Shown piece by piece: positions 1 through 11,585 of a DNA stretch of 64,000 nucleotides. Under the pieces are notes generated by a model that was not told the origin of the DNA, searched no databases, and was given only the letters and a program-made list of their open reading frames with translations. The stretch lies in the NCBI RefSeq assembly GCF_910592395.1, contig NC_088315.1:12590501-12654500 (forward strand), given 5' to 3'. This stretch comes from Lineus longissimus. Its lineage: Eukaryota; Nemertea; Pilidiophora; Heteronemertea; Lineidae. Both the position numbers and the translations under genes were made by a program. The number at the start of each line of letters is the position of its first letter. The first letter of the stretch is position 1.

Positions 1-383
1 ATGTGACATGTACACTCTTCAATAACACTGAAATTCAGCAAACTTTATAACCAAAATCCTATACTTCGATGGTACTGGTAATTTTCTTTTGTGCCATTGA
101 GCCGAGAAGAATAATATTATTCAATGGAATCAAAACTGGTGTAACTAGCCAGAAACTGTATCCACTGCAAATGACATGCATTACATTACCGGAGCTGAAC
201 ACATGGTCCCTGGACCAATAACTTAGGTTCTGTTGTCACAAGCATAACTCATCAAGAAACTTTGCCTGTAGAGAGATATGCAGGGTAACCCTAACACAAA
301 AGCAAACGATGAAAATGTTAATGAAATCACTCAGGTTTCAACTTGAGCTTTTCTTCCTTATTAACATGAGTAATTGTATGCCC
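1..383. other. Unassigned sequence, probable GGT intron
   Basis: I see no open frame, recognisable exon or repeat structure here. By position it probably belongs to the intron upstream of the first visible gamma-glutamyltransferase exon. Confidence 0.4.
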
Positions 384-387
384 TTAA

Positions 388-1044
388 CCCTTTGGACCCT
401 GATCTCGCCGCACGGCGAGCAAATAAAAACCACCCTCATGGCCTGATCTAGCCGCACGGCGAGCAAATGAAAACCACCCTCATGGCCTGATCTAGCCGCA
501 CGGCGAGCAAATAAAAACCACCCTCATGGCCTGATCTAGCCGCACGGCGAGCAAATGAAAACCACCCTCATGGCCTGATCTCGCCGTGCGGCGAGCGACT
601 ACGTATGCCTGTCTTCGTTTCGTGTGTTTTACCTGTGGGAAATCCCCGTTTTATGACCACCCGGGGGGATTCCCAGAATCATTTCCCCGCTTTTTTCTAC
701 ACGGCACGTTAAGCATAATTCCAGTTGAAGACATACATAGAAAATAAATATAGAGTTTTTGTAATTTTTTGGGGGTCACCTTACCCCCCCCCCCAAAATA
801 TGAGACCTGGGGGTCAGATTGCAAAACCAATGACATTTTCAGAAACTACAGGCAAAATGCTCAAAAAGCTTCATCTACACCAAGGCAACTGCTTCTATGC
901 TTCACCTTCAAAAATAACTTTGAAATTTTCAGGTCAGTCTTATTTTTACTATGTAAAAAACCTTCAGACCTTTAGGGTGGTTTCTCAAAAAAACCTTCAG
1001 GCCATGAGGGTGGTTTTTCAAAAAAACCTTCAGTCCCCAAAGGG
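388..1044. mobile_element. piggyBac-like MITE flanked by TTAA
   Basis: A TTAA (384-387) is followed by CCCTTTGGACCCTGA, and the other end reads TTCAGTCCCCAAAGGG before a second TTAA (1045-1048). The termini are therefore imperfect inverted repeats starting CCC and flanked by TTAA, the pattern expected of piggyBac-superfamily elements. At 657 bp it has no transposase and is non-autonomous. The left part holds a 44-bp minisatellite; near the right end a related motif (AGGGTGGTTT) recurs in inverted orientation. Superfamily assignment is inferred from termini only. Confidence 0.75.
398..595. repeat. 44-bp minisatellite inside the MITE
   Basis: About four and a half copies of a 44-bp unit containing CCGCACGGCGAGCAAAT followed by AAAACCACCCTCATGG. 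CCGCACGGCG is a near-palindrome, and the last copy changes to CCGTGCGGCG, so the units can form short hairpins. Units differ from one another by only one or two bases. Confidence 0.85.
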
Positions 1045-1144
1045 TTAACACAACGTTTTGAGCTTAGGGATCAAATAGCCTTGATATATGCGATTTCAAA
1101 GAAAATCAAAATGTCCAATATAATTCAAACACAGTCACAATTAA

Positions 1145-1644
1145 CCCCTTAGATGCCAGACATAATTCATAAATTCAGCTTTTTTCACCACAGGTTTTTG
1201 CCAGTTTATACTTTTTTGACAATCTGTAGTTTTTGCTCAAATGAGATAGAAAAACTTGAAGATGATGTACTACAACTAACGTTTATTTTATTCCTATACC
1301 TTTCTCTACAGGTTTCATGCAGCAAAATGGCCAAAATGGCCAAAAGTACAAAAATAAGCCCCTCCCTACCCGGACCACGCCCAAAAATCATTATCCCCTT
1401 CAAGATCATTGACAGAGCCTGAATCGGCATCCTCAAGTCCCGCCAACACTTCCTCGACAGACAAAAGATGCCTAGCCATTGTGCACTGACCGCTATTCAA
1501 TCTATATACACGCACAATAGAATGCCAGCCAGGCCGACCTCGTTGTTAATTTGCGCCTCAGGGGCCGCTAAGTACACGAGCGAGTTTGTACGATACGGTT
1601 TGATGCAAGCTTGGGCGGGTTTGGGCGATACGGTGTCTAAAGGG
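1145..1644. mobile_element. Second TTAA-flanked piggyBac-like MITE
   Basis: TTAA (1141-1144) precedes CCCCTTAGATGCC, and GGTGTCTAAAGGG precedes TTAA (1645-1648). The two ends are imperfect inverted repeats, about 10 of 13 bases matching. No transposase is present. It lies only about 100 bp from the first MITE but has a different interior. Confidence 0.65.
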
Positions 1645-1648
1645 TTAA

Positions 1649-2180
1649 GGTAAATTATGCTCTCAATTTATTTGCCGATATTTAAAATCTTTGGGGTTAC
1701 CTTATGTAAAATATCTAATTGGAAGAAAAAACCAGGAAGAGAAAACTTGAAGAGAGCAATGGCAGCCTTGATTAGGGCACATTCTACTGGCTAAAGCACT
1801 AAATAATGGTTTTTGCGTTCAGCTTCAAAAATTTCGTGGAAATTCCATTTTGGAATTTTGATCATTTTCTTTGAAATACTCTAGAACAGAAAGATTTCAC
1901 GTGCAGAACATTTTCTATTACAAAATTATCATATCAATTATTTCTGAGCTACATGCTGTGAAAGGCAAGGTACCAAAAATGACAAAAAAGCCCAAAACAT
2001 GCTTGAACTCCAAGGGGTAGCATATCTGATAACATGCTTGAACTCAGCTGTTAAACAGCCGAAAAAATAGCCATGGTGACAACATCATTACTGTTTGTCA
2101 TCGTGAGCCTCCTTTAACAGAGCAAAGTGCTTCTTGCAAGCCTTTGTGTAGTTTATCTTAAAGTGTTCTTCTGTTTTTAG
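1649..2180. other. Intron sequence upstream of GGT exon
   Basis: No coding signal or repeat structure is visible. The segment ends with a pyrimidine-rich tract and AG (2179-2180), serving as splice acceptor for the next exon. Confidence 0.5.
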
Positions 2181-2330
2181 GTGGAATTATCAGCTTGCAA
2201 GACTTCTCAAATTACATGGTGAAGTGGCGGGATCCTGTGCAGTTTTCCTTACAGGATGGTTCCACTCTACACTCTCTTCCACCGCCATCTAGTGGAGCAG
2301 TTATTGGGTTCATTATGAAGCTACTTGACG
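2181..2330 (+). CDS. ggt: Gamma-glutamyltransferase, internal exon A (partial gene)
   Basis: This 150-bp exon follows CTGTTTTTAG and precedes GTAAGG. Starting in phase (prior exon ending with one base), it encodes a stretch opening GGIISLQDFSNYMVKW and containing LPPPSSGAVIGFIMKLLDG. The family signature here is GGI-x-DLxxY followed by PPPSSG near the substrate pocket. GGT cleaves the gamma-glutamyl bond of glutathione and transfers the glutamyl group; it is usually a type II membrane ectoenzyme that self-cleaves into two subunits. The exon is part of the large subunit. It ends in phase 1 (GAC G|gt), which fits exon B. No earlier exons are in the window. Which GGT paralogue this is cannot be judged. 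Confidence 0.9.
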
Positions 2331-2717
2331 GTAAGGAAAAAATTCCTTCAAGTCCCTGATAATTGAGCTAATATGCCCTAGAAGAGAAAAATATTTCTTT
2401 ATATAAAATTGTTGGAGTCTTCCAACAAAATAATGTTGTTTTCATCTGGTAAAAAGATTCTTCAAGCATAATCTTTATCACACACCACCGGTTTGTCCTG
2501 TAAATAGCGAACAAATTGCAGAATTAGCATGCTGTTATTTTTTACATTCACTACGTACCAAAAAACTCATGTTCATTTTACCTCGCGATATAATGTAATG
2601 TCAGCTGTAGAACACAATGACCAAACAACACTTTAGCCAGGAACCAAATGAAGCACTGAACACCTTGGTGGACTGCATGAAGACCTCAGCAGCAAAGACT
2701 GCTGGCGAGATCAAAAT

Positions 2718-4195
2718 GAAACGGCCAGGGGCCATTGTGCTCACCGTAAAATAGATAGTTGGTGCTTTGGAATTCATCCAGATTAAGAAACATTGTACAT
2801 GTATAGTATATAGGTCAAACCAAAGTCGGTATGACATGTGATGTATCGTTGCTTGGAGTAAGTACCATAAGAATATCATCAAAAACAAGTCACTAATAAA
2901 CGAGATATTGCACTTTTTACCAACTCGGCCACGAGGAGGCCAAAACTAAAATTTTTAGTTTTGGCCTCCTCGTGGCCGAGTTGAGTACCAGATCAAATCG
3001 AAATTCGTAGTCCGAGGTTACATGACGTATGGAGTCATGTGTATCAAATTTCAAGTTCAAAGCTTTAGTGGTTAAGAAACGTGCCATAGTTACAATCAAA
3101 CAACCAATTTATGCCATTTGATCTCTGTGACCTTGAAAAGCAGGTCAGATCAAAAACTCATGATATGTGATGTAGTCTTGCTAGGAGAACCTACCATAAA
3201 AATGTTATTGAAAACGAATCACTAATAAGCGAGATATCACACTTTCTAGGTTTTCACTTTTGGCCCCCTGGTGGCCAAGTCGAGAATCAGACTGGACTGA
3301 AATTCAGGGTCAGAGGTCAGCTGACCTAGGGGGTCCTTTAAACAAAGTCTCAAGTTCATAGCCTTAGGGGTTAACAAACGTTCCACAGTTTCGCTCAAAT
3401 GGCCAATTTACACCATTTGACCTCTGTGACCTTGACAAGTATGTCAAATCAAAAACCTGTATCATATGTGATGTATCCTTGCTAAGAGTATCTACCATAA
3501 AATTTTTACCAAAAACTAATCAGTAATAAGCGAGATATGGCACTATTCAAATTTTTGGTTTTGGCCCCCTGGTGGCCAAGTTAAGAATCAGACCAGACCG
3601 AAAATCAGTGTCACAGGTCATCTGAACTAGGCGGTAATTTGTACCAAGTTTAAAGTTCATAGCTTTAGTGGTTAAGAAACGTGCCATATTTACACACAAA
3701 CGGCCAATTCACACCATTTGAATTCTGTGACCTTGAAAAGTATGCCACATTGACCTGATTTTTTGTCAACATGTAGAGCTATGTAACAGGTGTCTACATA
3801 CCAAATTTAAAGACTATAGGACGAATAAAGACAAAACGTGCCACTATCGGTGAAATTTGACCTCTGTGACCTTGAAAAATAGGTCAAATCAAAAACCCGT
3901 ATAATATGTGATGTATCCTTGCTAGGGGTACACACCATAAAATTTTTGTCAAAAACAAATCAGTAATAAATGAGATATTGCACATTTTAACTTTTCGGTT
4001 TTAGCCCCCTGGTGGCAAAGTCAAGAATCAGACCGGAGCAAAATTCAGTGTCAGGGTACATATGACCTTGAGAATGATGTATATAAAGTGTCAGGTACAT
4101 AGCAGAAGCGGTTAAGAAACGTGCCACAGGATACGACGATGACGACGGACGACGGACACTGCGGTATCGTATAGACTCCCCTACGGTGAGCCAAA
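2718..4195 (-). mobile_element. GGCTCACC-family repeat, left inverted copy
   Basis: Read on the minus strand it begins near 4195 with GGCTCACCGTAGGGGAGTCT and a CGT-rich stretch, and ends near 2718 with GGTGAGCACAATGGCCCCTG. The interior is built of units of about 300 bp plus one of about 140 bp (CCTTGA at 3131, 3430, 3731 and 3870). Each unit includes a GGCCACCAGGGGGCCAAAA-like block and a TCAAGGTCACAGAGGTCA-like block. No protein is encoded. It is a mirror image of the copy at 5090-6800. Boundaries are accurate to about 10 bp; superfamily is unknown. Confidence 0.7.
2921..2983. repeat. 63-bp palindrome with one-base centre
   Basis: Thirty-one bases starting CAACTCGGCCACGAGGAGGC are followed, after a single T, by their exact reverse complement. 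The sister repeat copy (around 6570-6600) lacks most of this palindrome, as expected if it was deleted there or arose only here. Confidence 0.9.
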
Positions 4196-5089
4196 AAGGA
4201 AGAGCACACATACTACAAACACCAACTCTCGTTTTTCTCACAGGAAAACTCTCGAAATCGGTCACGAAATCTCTCATAAATCACTCGTAATTAATCGGAT
4301 TACAAGCCCACTAATAATGTCTCGAGTTCTTGAATTCCAAGACATTTCGTAACTTTTTCAATACCTTTCGGCAGTATGATCTATTAAACTGTTATTTTCA
4401 TGTTGGTTGGCAGATAAGTCCGACCATTATCATCAGTGTGCTCAATATATACGATAGTTGTCAGTTCCACAATGAAGCATAGGAGGCAGATGCGTTTATT
4501 TAATGCGTTGGCCTTTGATGATTCCAAATAAGCATTAAGAAATAAGCATTAAGAAATAAGCATTAACCTGATTATAAAAAAAATAGATATTTGTTATTTT
4601 TGGATTTTGCCTGATCAGCAATGCATGGTATGAGTGCTGAGATGTGAGAGTAATAGGAGACTTCTCAGCATATCACAGGCCTAATTGGTAGTTATAGTTG
4701 TTGATTGTTTATGTGAAGACAAACACTTAATCGCTGTCATTCCCATTCTGTGGAGACCGAGACCAGAGTGTCATAGCATAACGCGGAGTACGGAACTATC
4801 ACATCTTGTTTTTCATATTTGATTTATGGTGTTGGGACACTGAAACAAGATTGTCATTACAGTCACAGCTTTTATCGTAGGAACCGCGTGATTAAAACTT
4901 GTTTTGAATGTCCCAGGGAAACAGTCACATCCTGTTCAGTAAATACTTGCATGTGACAGTCACAACATGACGCATGCGGAAAATTAGTCCTGGTATACAG
5001 TCAAAAACTGGGGAGACTATCAAAAGGGCAGAGTATATATATTGGGATGGCCATGGATCAGCAGTTACGCTGCGTCTTACCATCTTTAT
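4196..5089. repeat. Duplicated segment between the two inverted copies
   Basis: The part from about 4620 to 5085 is similar to 51,727-52,195 (shared blocks include GAGATGTGAGAGTAATAGG and GCAGTTACGCTGCGTCTTAC). It also holds three tandem 14-16 bp units around AAATAAGCATTAAG at 4525-4565. No coding content is recognisable; it is probably part of an older mobile element. Confidence 0.6.
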
Positions 5090-6803
5090 TGGCTCACCGT
5101 TAGGGGATAGGAGTCTATACGATAGCCCTGTGTCCGTCGTCGTCGTCGTCGTCCGTATCCTTTGTGGCACGTTTCTTAACCGCTTGTGCTATGAACTTGA
5201 AACTTTGTGCACATTATGACCTAGGTCACATGACCTCTGACAGCCAATTTCGGTCCTGTCTGATTTTTCACCTGGCCACCAGGGGGCTAAAACCAAAAAC
5301 TTAAAAAATGCGACAACTCGTTTATTACTGATTTGTTTTTGCTAAAAATTTTATGGTGGGTACCCCTAGCAAGGATACATCACATATCTTACGGGTTTTT
5401 GATTTGACCTACTGGTCAAGGTCACAGAGGTCAAACTCTAAAATTTCACTGATAGTGGCACATTTTGTCTTATAGTCTTTAAATTTGGTATGTAGACACC
5501 TGTTACGTAGTTGTACATGTTGACAACAAAATCAGGTCGATGTGGCGTACTTTTCAAGGTCACAGAGGTCATATGGTGTGAATTGGCCGTTTGTGTGTTA
5601 ATCTGTCACGTTTCTTAACCACTAAAGCTATGAACTTTAAACTTGGTACACATGACCCCCTAGGTCAGATGACCTGTGACACTGATTTTCGGTCTGGTCT
5701 GATTCTTAACTTGACCACCAGGGGGCCAAAACCAAAAATTTGAATAGTGCCATATCTCGCTTATTACTGATTAGTTTTTGGTAAAAATTTTATGGTAGAT
5801 GCTCTTAGCAAGGATACATCACATATGGTACGGGTTTTTGATTTGACGTGCTTGTCAAGGTCACAGAGGTCAAATGGCGTAAATTGGCCATTTGAGCGTA
5901 ACTGTGGAACGTTTGTTAACCCCTAAGGCTATGAACTTGAGACTTTGTACAAAGGACCCCATAGGTCAGCTGACCCTGAATTTCAGTCTGGTCTAATTCT
6001 CGACTTGGCCACCAGGGGGCCAAAAGTGAAAAGCTAGAAAGTGTGATATCTCGTTACTGATTAGTTTTTGGTAAAAATTTTATGGTAGATACTTTTAGCA
6101 AGGCTACATCACATATGATACGGGTTTTTGATTTGACCTACTTTTCAAGGTCACAGAGGTCAAATGGCGTAAATTGGCCATTTGAGCGTAACTGTGGAAC
6201 GTTTGTTAACCCCTAAGGCTATGAACTTGAGACTTCGTACAAAGGACCCCCTAGGTCAGCTGACCCTGAATTTCAGTCCGGTCTGATTCTCGACTTGGCC
6301 ACCAGGGGGCCAAAAGTGAAAACCTAGAAAGTGTGATATCTCGTGTGATAATTCGTTTTCAATAACATTTTTATGGTAGGTTCTCCTAGCAAGGATACAT
6401 CACATATCATAAGAGTTTTTGATCTGACCTGCTTTTCAAGGTCACAGCTCTAGGTCAAATGGCGTAAATTGGTCGTTTGATTGTAACTATGGCACGTTTT
6501 TTAACCACTAAAGCTATGAACTTGAAATTTGGTACACATGACTCCCTACGTCATGTAACCTCGGACACCGAATTTCGAGGCCAAAACTAAAATAGGTAAA
6601 AAGTGCAATATCTCGTTTATAAGTGACTTGTTTTTGATGATATTCTTATGGTACTTACTCCAAGCAACGATACATCACATGTCATACCGACTTTGGTTTG
6701 ACCTATACACTATACATGTACAATGTTTCTTAATCTGGATGAATTCCAAAGCACCAAATATCTATACGGTGAGCACAATGGCCCCTGGCCGTTTCATTAC
6801 ATC
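5090..6803 (+). mobile_element. GGCTCACC-family repeat, right inverted copy
   Basis: It begins TTGGCTCACCGTTAGGGGA with a CGTCGTCGTC stretch and ends GGTGAGCACAATGGCCCCTG plus GCCGTTTC. Internal units repeat the TCAAGGTCACAGAGGTCA block at 5416, 5554, 5855, 6145 and a broken one at 6436, giving spacings of about 138, 301, 290 and 291 bp. The duplicated segment at 52,150-52,215 continues from CTTACCATCCTTATT straight into ACATCCATGCTGAG, whereas here the repeat separates the same two blocks. That uninterrupted sister site confirms this is an insertion. The target duplication is short, about 3 bp (ATT). Confidence 0.75.
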
Positions 6804-6889
6804 CATGCTGAGTTGTGACACGGACACTGGCATAATACAGTTAAAGCGTAAGACAAGTTGAAGAACCACATGTCCGACAGACTTCAAGC

Positions 6890-8402
6890 TTTTGTGGTGT
6901 GATGGCCTATGGTAGGGGAGGTCCCTATTGAGTTTGGTTGCGCTACGAAATTCAATATGGCCACCAAGAGGCCATCTTCGATTTTCCGTTTCCGGACTAT
7001 TACTTAACAACATGTAGCCCAATCGATCTCTGAATTCTATGGTGTAATAGGGTGGATTGGGGGAGGTTCCCTATCGATTTTGGTTGCGCTCCGAAAATCA
7101 ATATGGCCACCAAGAGGCCATCTTGGATTTTGCAGTCCGGACTATAACTCAAGAACAGGTGGCCTGATTGATTTCTAATTTCTATGGTGTAATAGGGTGG
7201 ATTGGGGGAGGTTCCCTATCTATTTTGGTCGCTCTTCGAAATTCAATATGGCCACCAAGAGGCCATCTTGGATTTCCCATTCCGGACTATAACGCAAGAA
7301 CAGGTAGCCCGATTGATCTCTAAATTCTATGTTGTAATAGGGTGGATTGGGGGAGGTTCCCTATTGATTTTGGTCGTGCTCCGAAATTCAATATGGCCAC
7401 CAAGAGGCCATCTTGGATTTCCCTTTCCGGACTATAACTCAAGAACAGGTGGCCCGGTCGGTCTCTAAATTCTATGGTGTAATAGGTGGGATTGGGGGAG
7501 GTTCCCTATCAATTTTGGTTGTGCTCAGAAATTCAATATGGCCACCAAGAGGATTTCCCATTCCGGATTATAACTCAAGAACAGGTGGCCTGATTGATCT
7601 CTAAATACTATGGTGTAATAGGGTGGATTGGGGGAGGTTCCCTATTGATTTTTGTTACGCTCCGAAATTCAACATGGCCACCAAGAGGCCATCTTGGATT
7701 TTGCAGTCCGGACTATAACTCAAAACCAGGTGGCCTGATTGATCTCTAATTTCTATGTTGTAATAGGGTGGATTGGGGAAGGTTCCCTATCGATTTTGGT
7801 TGCACTCCGAAAGTCAATATGGCCACCAAGAGCCATCTTGGATTTCCCATTCCGGACTATAACTCAAGAACAGGTAGCCCGATTAATCTCTAAATTCTAT
7901 GGTGTAATTGGGTAGATTGGGGGAGGTTCCCTATTGATTTTGGTCACGCTCCGAAATTCAATATGGCCACCAAGAGGATTTCCCATTCCGGATTATAACT
8001 CAAGAACAGGTAGCCCGATTGATCCCTGAATTCTATGGTGTAATAGGGTGGATTGGGGGAGGCTCCCTATCGATTTTTGTTGCGCTCCGAAATTCAATAT
8101 GGCCACCAATAGGCCATCTTGGATTTTGCAGTCTGGACTATAACTCAAGAACAGGTGGCCTGATCGATCTCTAATTTCTATGTTGTAATGGGTAAATGAA
8201 GAAAGGTTCCCCATCAATTTTGGACCCGACCCAAAATTCAAGATGGCCGCCAGGCCACCATCATTTTTTTTGCATTCTGCTACATAAGTCAAGAACCAAA
8301 TGAGTGACAGACCTGAAACTTATGTGGTGTGATGTCCTAGGTTCCCTATCGATTTTGGTCATGACCCAAATTCCAAGATGGCCACCAGGCCACCAAATTG
8401 CT
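6890..8402. repeat. Tandem array of ~146-bp units
   Basis: About nine copies of a unit with constant blocks TCTATGGTGTAATAGGGTGG, GGGGAGGTTCCCTATCGATT, AATATGGCCACCAAGAGGCC and ACTATAACTCAAGAACAGG. Some copies carry a ~20-bp deletion. Open frames here are by-products of the lack of stops in the unit and repeat with it. The array directly precedes the head of a different repeat at 8403. Confidence 0.9.
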
Positions 8403-8680
8403 TTTTAGCTCAGCTGACAAAGTCAGCGAGCTGGTAGAATAGCTATTCAGATTTTGTCTGTCCGTCCGTCCATCTGTCCACAGAGGCACATTCCGTAACC
8501 GTAAGCCTTATCAACCTCAATTCAGCATGTAAATTAAGTATTACCCAAAGGCTGCCTGTCACAAATTTTTTTTCGTGATTCGACCTACTTTCTGCGACCG
8601 TTGGCCGTGAAAGATTTTAGCTTCTCTCGGGCAAGGAGCATCAAATGTCTTTCAAGTATGCAGTATAGTACAGATTTATT
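8403..8680 (+). repeat. Head of TCAGCTGACAAAGTCAGC-family repeat
   Basis: It starts TTTTTAGCTCAGCTGACAAA, with the short inverted repeat CTGACAAAGTCAG, then a GTCCGTCCGTCC stretch. The same head recurs at 19,687. Matching tails (CAGCTGAGCG then CAGGCCC and GGGCCTCTTGTT) occur at 14,098 and 47,352. Whether 8403 and 14,131 are the two ends of one long element cannot be shown from sequence alone. Confidence 0.55.
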
Positions 8681-10106
8681 TTTTTTTAATCAATTTCCAA
8701 TAAAAAAAGTTCAAATTATTCTATCTTTCTTCGAAATTTTTTCACCAATTTAAATTGCCGCCTGATGACGTCACTCACCAGTGAGTGTCCACGTCGAAAA
8801 TTCACTGGTCAATACTTGAACGAACATCGCAATATTGATACAAAGAATACCACGTAAGTATGTTTTAAACATTATTTTTAGAAGCATATAAATTGGCATG
8901 AAAATCTACGCAATTAGCAGTTTTGAGGTCGTACATTGTCGTATCAGCAACAGATAGTGAAAACATGGAATATATTACTATTACCATTGATACTACACAT
9001 GTGCCGCCAGTCAACAAACATTGAAACAAGCATAGTCGGTGGGCTCGGATATTATAATATAGAACTACTTCGTATTTCGAAGTTCGAAAGTAAGTAAAAT
9101 AAAGGCGTAAACAAAAATACCGATAATATTATTTTTGTTCAAGTTCCATACACGTAACATGTGGAAGGGACGTTGAAATATTCTGTCTCTTCCAGATATT
9201 CTTGTGTTTTTCGCTATAGGAGTCCATGCTTAAATTTGAGGTAAGTGTCGCCCGCGTTTTGGATCATTTGAATTCGGAACTATGCAGTCTAAATCCGCTT
9301 ATGATACTGCCAGGGCTGTCAAGTTATTGGTCGTCGCGAGAGCAGACCCTTATTGTCAGGTTCTGTCATTATGTTTGTGGCAGCATGTGCCTAGCAACCA
9401 TGCCTAGCAACGGGCATTTTACACTAAAAAATATCTTTAAAATCATTTTTTTTAAAATTTGGTTCCGAGGAATTGTTTGCAGTACATTCAGCCTCTTTGT
9501 CACCAATTTTGAGACAAATCGGAGTAAAAGTGTAGACGCTGAATCGATTTGTTTCAGGTCCGTTTAGCTAAATGGCGAGATTGACTATGAATGAAGATAG
9601 TTTTAGCCCTAGGATGCTCGGCAGTTGTTGAATTGAAATGCAAATTGCGTTGCCAGTATTTGTCCTATTGTAATAAAACTTAAGTTTTCATTAAAGTTCG
9701 TTATCTTGTTCATTAAGTCCTTCGTCTCATGTAAAATGCGAAATGAATAAAATTATTAATTGGGAGCTCAAAATTGATGAGCGTGTATACGTAGCATGCA
9801 GGAATGTTGTGCTGGCCAGCGAGCAGTATGGTGAGTTTCTTCACAAAGCTACGTGTCTTTATCGATGATGTATGAAGAAACTACGAAGACCCAAGGTAAG
9901 CAGTAATCTAATCTGTAATACTCTCAAATTTCAACGAAATCAATCAAGTATTTGCCGAGAAATTAGAAATTACGCACAACTTTACAGGATCGCGTCAGCC
10001 ATAATAATGACATTAATGTACATGCAAATGAGGACTGTCACTTGCTCGTCAATACCGAGCAGCTAATCACGTGGGCATAATTATGATGATAAGGTACAGC
10101 GGTGGA
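8681..10106. other. No recognisable feature
   Basis: A 113-codon open frame starts at 9226, but it resembles no family I know, has no codon signal and sits in low-complexity AT-rich DNA. I treat the stretch as non-coding. Confidence 0.4.
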
Positions 10107-10137
10107 AAAATTCAAATTCAAATTCAAATTCTTTATT
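10107..10137 (-). repeat. TTTGAA repeat, possible retroposon tail
   Basis: Four near-perfect TTCAAA units followed by TTCTTTATTACT. On the minus strand this reads as an AATAAAG-like motif followed by (TTTGAA)n, a style of 3' tail seen in some LINE and SINE families. No coding part is identifiable next to it. Confidence 0.4.
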
Positions 10138-10559
10138 ACTCTAAAACGCTAAATAGTCTGGTTCTCTGACCTCAATCTCCGGGCTTTTGGTAGGGTTTAG
10201 GATCGGGTCAGGTAACAACAACCGTCTACAATTAACACGGCAGAAAAGAGGAGTGTTATTTTTAGATTCAGCCATTGTTGTAATTTCCCGAGCCAATTAT
10301 CGTTTTACGGTCGAATTGAGCGCTGTAACTGTCCTAGGATTATGCACTATTTTTGAACACATCATTCTACACTGTAGAAATACCGGAATTACTCTTAAAA
10401 TGCGCGATTACGGTTATTTCATGTTTCAGACAAAGGGGTTTCCCCATATAATGACGTCACTTTTAGCGATATTGTCATTTTCGCAAAAGTACGATTTGGG
10501 ACGCTAAACCTTGACCGATTGCGTTGGTTTTTGCAGGATAGGTTTTTTATAATATTAAA

Positions 10560-11480
10560 AAAATTTAGGCATAAGAATTTTTGTGGAAATGGTGGTTTAA
10601 GCTGTCTATTTATAGATTTTTTTTATTGCCTAACCTACGACAGCGAGAGTGAGGTCAGGAGCCCAGACTATAAAACGCCCACTAGGGGCCAACGGTAACA
10701 TAAAATGATTACAAAATATACAATATAAAGTTACAGGGTATACAAAATAAGATCACAAATATTTAAAGACAAAAACATAATAATGGAAATCAGGACAATA
10801 TAGAGTTACGCAGTTTAAAGAACTCGTTGATAATCGCAGCAGAGGGAGGTGAAGGATGTTCCAGAAAAATTGTAGTCAGATCTGACAAAGACAGAAAATG
10901 GAGATCACTTCTATTACAACTGCAATGAGTTTTGCTGTTTTGACGCACTCCACAATTACTTCCAAGGATAGCCCTGACAAGAAGGATATAAAGTTAACAT
11001 CAAGTGCCAGGATTCAAGCCATGCCAACTCTACCATTCGCACATGTACTACCACCTGTCACCACCACTCCTCTACAAGAGATCAGTGCACTGGAAGAAAA
11101 TACCATCATAATATCTCTCTACTACATAACTTTTATACTTTCATTTCTTATGATTACAACTTGTGATTACAATCATTGTATATGTATAATTCTCCAATAT
11201 CTTACTGGTTAAGTCTAATCATTGCCATCCATATTCCTTATCTTTTTGTACTGTTCATATTTGCTGACTTCTTACTCTACTCCCATGTTTATTTTGTATA
11301 TATATATATGTATATTACTTTACTTGTACTGTAATTCAAATTGCTGTAAAATCTCCCACAACTGTATTTGTCTTCTTACAATGTAAGAACAATTATCTAG
11401 TTTAAATCTTTTGTGGAAGATTTCAACCAAATATCTGATTGACCAATTATGTTAAATAAATTGATTCATTTTGATTTAAA
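10560..11480 (+). pseudogene. AT-rich decayed retroposon-like segment
   Basis: It ends TAAATAAATTGATTCATTTT, resembling CR1/L2-type LINE 3' tails. A 104-codon frame at 10,898-11,212 has no recognisable domain. A second frame of the same DNA reads Cys/His-rich with stops (for instance IKCQDSSHANSTIRTC), hinting at a decayed Cys-rich coding sequence. Identity is not established. Confidence 0.3.
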
Positions 11481-11585
11481 TCACTGGTGCTAATTACTTG
11501 CTGGTCAAGTACAATCATTTCAAGCAATAAAACAAGCATTTTTAACCATACATATCTTTATTCATTCCTTTAATCCTTTATGCCT

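Noticed and set aside
398-595. Regular repeats suggesting a CRISPR array
   Set aside because: Units are continuous 44-bp tandem repeats with no variable spacers, and the genome is animal.
7202-7604. Overlapping plus-strand frames with similar proteins
   Set aside because: They are copies of a satellite unit that lacks stops; the similarity comes from the DNA repeat.
9226-9567. A 113-codon open frame
   Set aside because: No homology recognised and no gene context; composition resembles the flanking non-coding DNA.
10187-10507. A 106-codon open frame
   Set aside because: No recognisable domain, no context and no codon pattern; considered chance.
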